This document shows positions 31,628-33,892 of a stretch of DNA of 33,892 nt, one piece after another; position 1 is the first letter of the stretch, and the number at the start of each line of letters is the position of its first letter. The stretch covers positions 1-33,892 of the forward strand of contig CAMYVX010000011.1 in NCBI GenBank assembly GCA_947302535.1, in the 5' to 3' direction. The notes below the pieces were generated by a model, which saw only the letters and a program-made list of their open reading frames with translations, ran no database searches and was not told the DNA's origin. The stretch is from an uncultured Caryophanales bacterium. Its GTDB lineage: Bacteria > Bacillota_I > Bacilli_A > RFN20 > CAG-826. The position numbers and the translations under genes are program-made.

Positions 31628-31671
31628 GCAACAACGTGTTGCTTAGCACTCCATGAAGTAAATGGTATTAT
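31628..31671 (+). promoter_or_regulatory. promoter and palindrome of HTH/zinc-ribbon gene
   Basis: A -35-like TTAGCA (31643-31648), 17 bases and an extended -10 TGG-TATTAT (31663-31671) precede the gene, with a start near 31678. Just upstream is a perfect inverted repeat GCAACA-ACG-TGTTGC (31628-31642), a possible autoregulatory operator. Confidence 0.5.
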
Positions 31672-31694
31672 TTTAGTGAACTGAGGTGATTTTT

Positions 31695-32456
31695 ATGGAA
31701 ACAAAATTAGTACTACGGGAACTTAGAATTAAAAATGGTTATTCACAAAAGGAATTAGCGGAAAAGGTTTTTGTTACAAGACAAGCTGTGTCACGCTGGG
31801 AAGCGGGTGAAACAATGCCAAATACAGAAACTTTAAAACTGCTTTCAAAACTATATAACGTGTCAATAAACACACTTTTGGGTTCTCCTAACAAACTTAT
31901 TTGCCAATGCTGCGGGATGCCACTTGAAGATGAAATCATCGGAAGAAATAACGATGGTTCAATGAATGAAGAGTATTGCAAGTGGTGCTATGCAGATGGC
32001 ACCTATACATATAATGATATGGATGATTTGATTAATGTTTGCATTCCTCATATGGTTGCTCAAGGTTTTTCTGAAGAACAAGCAAAAGAGTATATGAGAG
32101 GTATGCTTCCAAATCTCAATTATTGGAAAAATCATAAAGAACTAAGCGATCATGGAAAATTCGATGCCTTTAAAAAACAATTAATCGAAGAAATAAATAA
32201 TCTAAACATTGAGGGCATGCCTAAATTAGAAAATCTAAGCGCACTTGTTGGAGCATATGTTAATCTCGAATATCGCTTACCTTCAGGTATGAAAGCCAAA
32301 TTTTTAGATGATAATGTGACTTACTTAGGCAATCAACTTGAAGTAGATAATAATAGATGCTTTGGAATAGTGGCGAATGCTGAAATAATATTGATTTGTA
32401 CATATGGTGTTGAAGGTGCAAATCCAGAATTAGTATTGTTTAAAAGAAGACATTAA
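31695..32456 (+). CDS. HTH regulator with zinc-ribbon and unknown C-terminal domain
   Basis: This 253-residue protein begins with a Cro/CI-type helix-turn-helix (about residues 5-60; LRELRIKNGYSQKELAEKV, RQAVSRWEAGETMPN). A putative zinc ribbon of the PF12674 type follows, with Cys70, Cys72, Cys73, Cys95 and Cys98 in CQCCGMPL and EYCKWCYADGTYT. After a helical linker comes a C-terminal part (about 165-253) that I do not recognise, probably beta-rich. The layout suggests a transcription factor sensing metal, redox or a small ligand. AGGTGA at about 31684-31689 supports ATG 31695 over an upstream GTG. It stands alone between terminators, and its target genes are unknown. Confidence 0.75.
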   Translation: METKLVLRELRIKNGYSQKELAEKVFVTRQAVSRWEAGETMPNTETLKLLSKLYNVSINTLLGSPNKLICQCCGMPLEDEIIGRNNDGSMNEEYCKWCYADGTYTYNDMDDLINVCIPHMVAQGFSEEQAKEYMRGMLPNLNYWKNHKELSDHGKFDAFKKQLIEEINNLNIEGMPKLENLSALVGAYVNLEYRLPSGMKAKFLDDNVTYLGNQLEVDNNRCFGIVANAEIILICTYGVEGANPELVLFKRRH

Positions 32457-32457
32457 C

Positions 32458-32475
32458 TGTGGGTGCCCCACATTT
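32458..32475 (+). terminator. hairpin after HTH gene
   Basis: TGTGGG-TGC-CCCACA forms a perfect six-pair stem two bases after the stop codon and is followed by TTT. The short T-run makes termination only moderately likely. Confidence 0.5.
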
Positions 32476-32530
32476 CTAGCAAGTGGCCCTTTGTATCATT
32501 TCAGACCATTACACCCAAATTGTTTTAACT

Positions 32531-32560
32531 AGGATTGATACAATTGTGTCAGTCCTTTTT
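32531..32560 (+). terminator. Rho-independent terminator
   Basis: AGGATTG pairs with CAGTCCT and ACA with TGT (two bulged bases) around loop ATTG, followed by a T-run. It is about 75 bases past the HTH gene and may back up the first hairpin. Confidence 0.75.
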
Positions 32561-32590
32561 CTTTGTGTGGCACATTTGTGACAGACGTTA

Positions 32591-32599
32591 TGGTAATAT
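32591..32599 (+). promoter_or_regulatory. extended -10 promoter of secreted-protein gene
   Basis: TGG-TAATAT is an extended -10; no convincing -35 lies upstream. Transcription would start near 32606, leaving a leader with a GTGAGG ribosome binding site about eight bases before the ATG. Confidence 0.45.
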
Positions 32600-32629
32600 T
32601 TAAAAGATTTTTAAAAGTGAGGTATTTTT

Positions 32630-33892
32630 ATGCAAAAGAAAAAACTAGGATTATTAATCACATCAATTTTGTCAGTAGGTGCTGTTTCTGCTACCATTTT
32701 AGCGTCAAATAATATTTTACCATCTTTGAACGCTAAAGCTGATATTGAACCATATACATTAACTATTGACGCCTCAAACAAATCTAATTTTGTGCAAGAT
32801 GGCGATGTCTATAGAGGAACATTTAAAACCGCTCTTGGAAACGATATCGTTTTTAGAACAAAATCAGCCCCATCTAGTCAGGAAGGTGTTGCCTTTGAAT
32901 TTACTAGCTTAAGCGATTATTTAATCAATGAAACTCCTCTTAGAGGGGTCACAAGTATCGAATTTACTGGCCACTATTTAAGAAATGGAAGTTTAAGTAC
33001 ATTTGGCTCTCTATACACATATTATTTGGAAGATCTTGATATGGCTAGTTTAGATAAGGACGATCTTACCAATTCTACTAAACGTACAGAACCAGTAAGC
33101 GAATATCATCATCAATATGTTGTAGAAACCGGAAACTCGTTTGATAGAGCGGGATCTTTATATTATTACCTTGGTAATAAAGACTATGTTTATAGTAATT
33201 CAGATTGGGTTATTGAATCAATAAAATACGTTTTTAGCTGTCAAAGCACTAAAACATATGTCAGTGTGACAAGTTCTGATTCCTCAAAAGGCAATGTTGC
33301 TATCGATAATGCGGTAGCGAATGATAAAGGCTATAAAGTTGTCGCTAATGGAACTACTGTCAAAATTCATGCTTACCCATTCTATAATTATCAAAATGAT
33401 AATTTCTGTCTCTTTAAGGGATGGCATTTAAATGGCAGCGAACAAATCATTAGCACCGATGCTGATTACACGTTCGTAACTGAACAAGACGGTGTTTATA
33501 AGTTTGTTGCAGAATTTATCGAAGCACCAAGTGAAACTTTTAGACAAGGTGTTAGATTATGCTATCAAGAAGAATGGCTTGGTAATATGAGATGGTATGA
33601 AGAAGATACTGATACATTCGTTAAATCTTATGATGGCGCATATTATGACCTCGAAAGTTATGTTGGCACCATTAGTGGAAAAGGCGATTGTGAAACTCAA
33701 AGTTTTGATGAAGATGATTTATGGCATCAACACGCTAGAGGCACATCTGCCCTGACTCCTTATTTACGCTTAAATAAAAATTATAGTAAATACTATAAAG
33801 CGGACGGAAAAGGCGGCCAAGAAAAGGTTGATGTCAAAGACTTCGATCCTGATAAAGTTAGCTGCATTGAATTAGTGCTCGATAAGAGTGAT
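32630..33892 (+). CDS. secreted protein with InlB-like repeat (3' truncated by window)
   Basis: The reading frame is open from ATG 32630 to the window end, at least 421 codons, with no stop. The N-terminus is a signal peptide: KKK at residues 3-5, a hydrophobic core (about 6-25) and an A-K-A cleavage site at residues 35-37. No lipobox Cys is present, so signal peptidase I should cleave it. Residues of about 216-298 resemble a divergent InlB B-repeat/bacterial repeat domain (SSDSSKGNV start, Tyr/Phe-rich strands, FKGWHLNG centre, YKFVAEF end), often found in surface proteins of gut Firmicutes. The remainder is Tyr/Asp/Ser-rich and not recognised. Whether it ends in a cell-wall anchor cannot be seen. 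Confidence 0.8.
   Translation, partial: MQKKKLGLLITSILSVGAVSATILASNNILPSLNAKADIEPYTLTIDASNKSNFVQDGDVYRGTFKTALGNDIVFRTKSAPSSQEGVAFEFTSLSDYLINETPLRGVTSIEFTGHYLRNGSLSTFGSLYTYYLEDLDMASLDKDDLTNSTKRTEPVSEYHHQYVVETGNSFDRAGSLYYYLGNKDYVYSNSDWVIESIKYVFSCQSTKTYVSVTSSDSSKGNVAIDNAVANDKGYKVVANGTTVKIHAYPFYNYQNDNFCLFKGWHLNGSEQIISTDADYTFVTEQDGVYKFVAEFIEAPSETFRQGVRLCYQEEWLGNMRWYEEDTDTFVKSYDGAYYDLESYVGTISGKGDCETQSFDEDDLWHQHARGTSALTPYLRLNKNYSKYYKADGKGGQEKVDVKDFDPDKVSCIELVLDKSD

Noticed and set aside
31561-33892. A tRNA-Pro-adjacent integrated element, suggested by accessory genes after the tRNA.
   Set aside because: I found no integrase nearby and no second copy of the tRNA 3' end in the rest of the window, so there is no evidence of integration.

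Overview
The window is a low-GC chromosomal segment of a Firmicutes/Bacilli-type bacterium that uses the standard bacterial code (TGG encodes Trp, and TGA ends cdsA). Gram-positive markers are PolC, the gene order rpsB-tsf-pyrH-frr-uppS-cdsA-dxr-rseP-polC, and asp23-fakA-recG-plsX-rnc-ftsY-ylxM-ffh. A short 5S rRNA (about 108 nt), tight gene packing and several genes missing relative to Bacillus suggest a host-associated, reduced lineage near Erysipelotrichales/RF39/Acholeplasma. This placement is inference; no 16S is present.

Layout. 1-442: 3' end of 23S rRNA, then 5S rRNA, closing an rrn operon. 490-2220: an L-fucose/L-arabinose isomerase-fold protein and a four-helix membrane protein, the least conventional part of the left side. 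2260-10752: a forward housekeeping block (asp23-like, fakA, recG, plsX, rnc, ftsY, ylxM, ffh) for fatty-acid/phospholipid entry, recombination, RNA processing and the signal recognition particle. 10755-12600: the ribosome maturation block rpsP-khpA-rimM-trmD on the minus strand, inverted compared with Bacillus. 12698-16264: rplS, lepB, rbgA, rnhB, dprA. 16311-19430: topA and xerC. 19442-22921: rpsB-tsf and pyrH-frr. 22946-31560: uppS-cdsA-dxr-rseP-polC and a tRNA-Pro(CGG). 31628-33892: accessory end, with an HTH plus zinc-ribbon regulator and the start of a secreted protein cut by the window edge.

How the genes work together. Most encode translation (uS2, EF-Ts, bL19, bS16, RimM, TrmD, RRF, RbgA, KhpA), protein export (Ffh, FtsY, YlxM, LepB, RseP), envelope lipid and isoprenoid supply (FakA, PlsX, CdsA, Dxr, UppS) and DNA maintenance (RecG, TopA, XerC, DprA, RnhB, PolC). 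LepB could process the signal peptide of the secreted protein at the right edge.

I found no mobile element, CRISPR array, prophage or clear new defence or biosynthetic system. The interesting material is regulatory and evolutionary: a clean four-gene inversion; terminators overlapping coding regions, stop codons and promoters; near-leaderless promoters; promoters with an exact 17-bp spacer; and unusual residues in the isomerase-like protein, EF-Ts, RbgA and uS2. No gene-free stretch exceeds 300 bases. All promoter, leader and terminator calls were made by eye.
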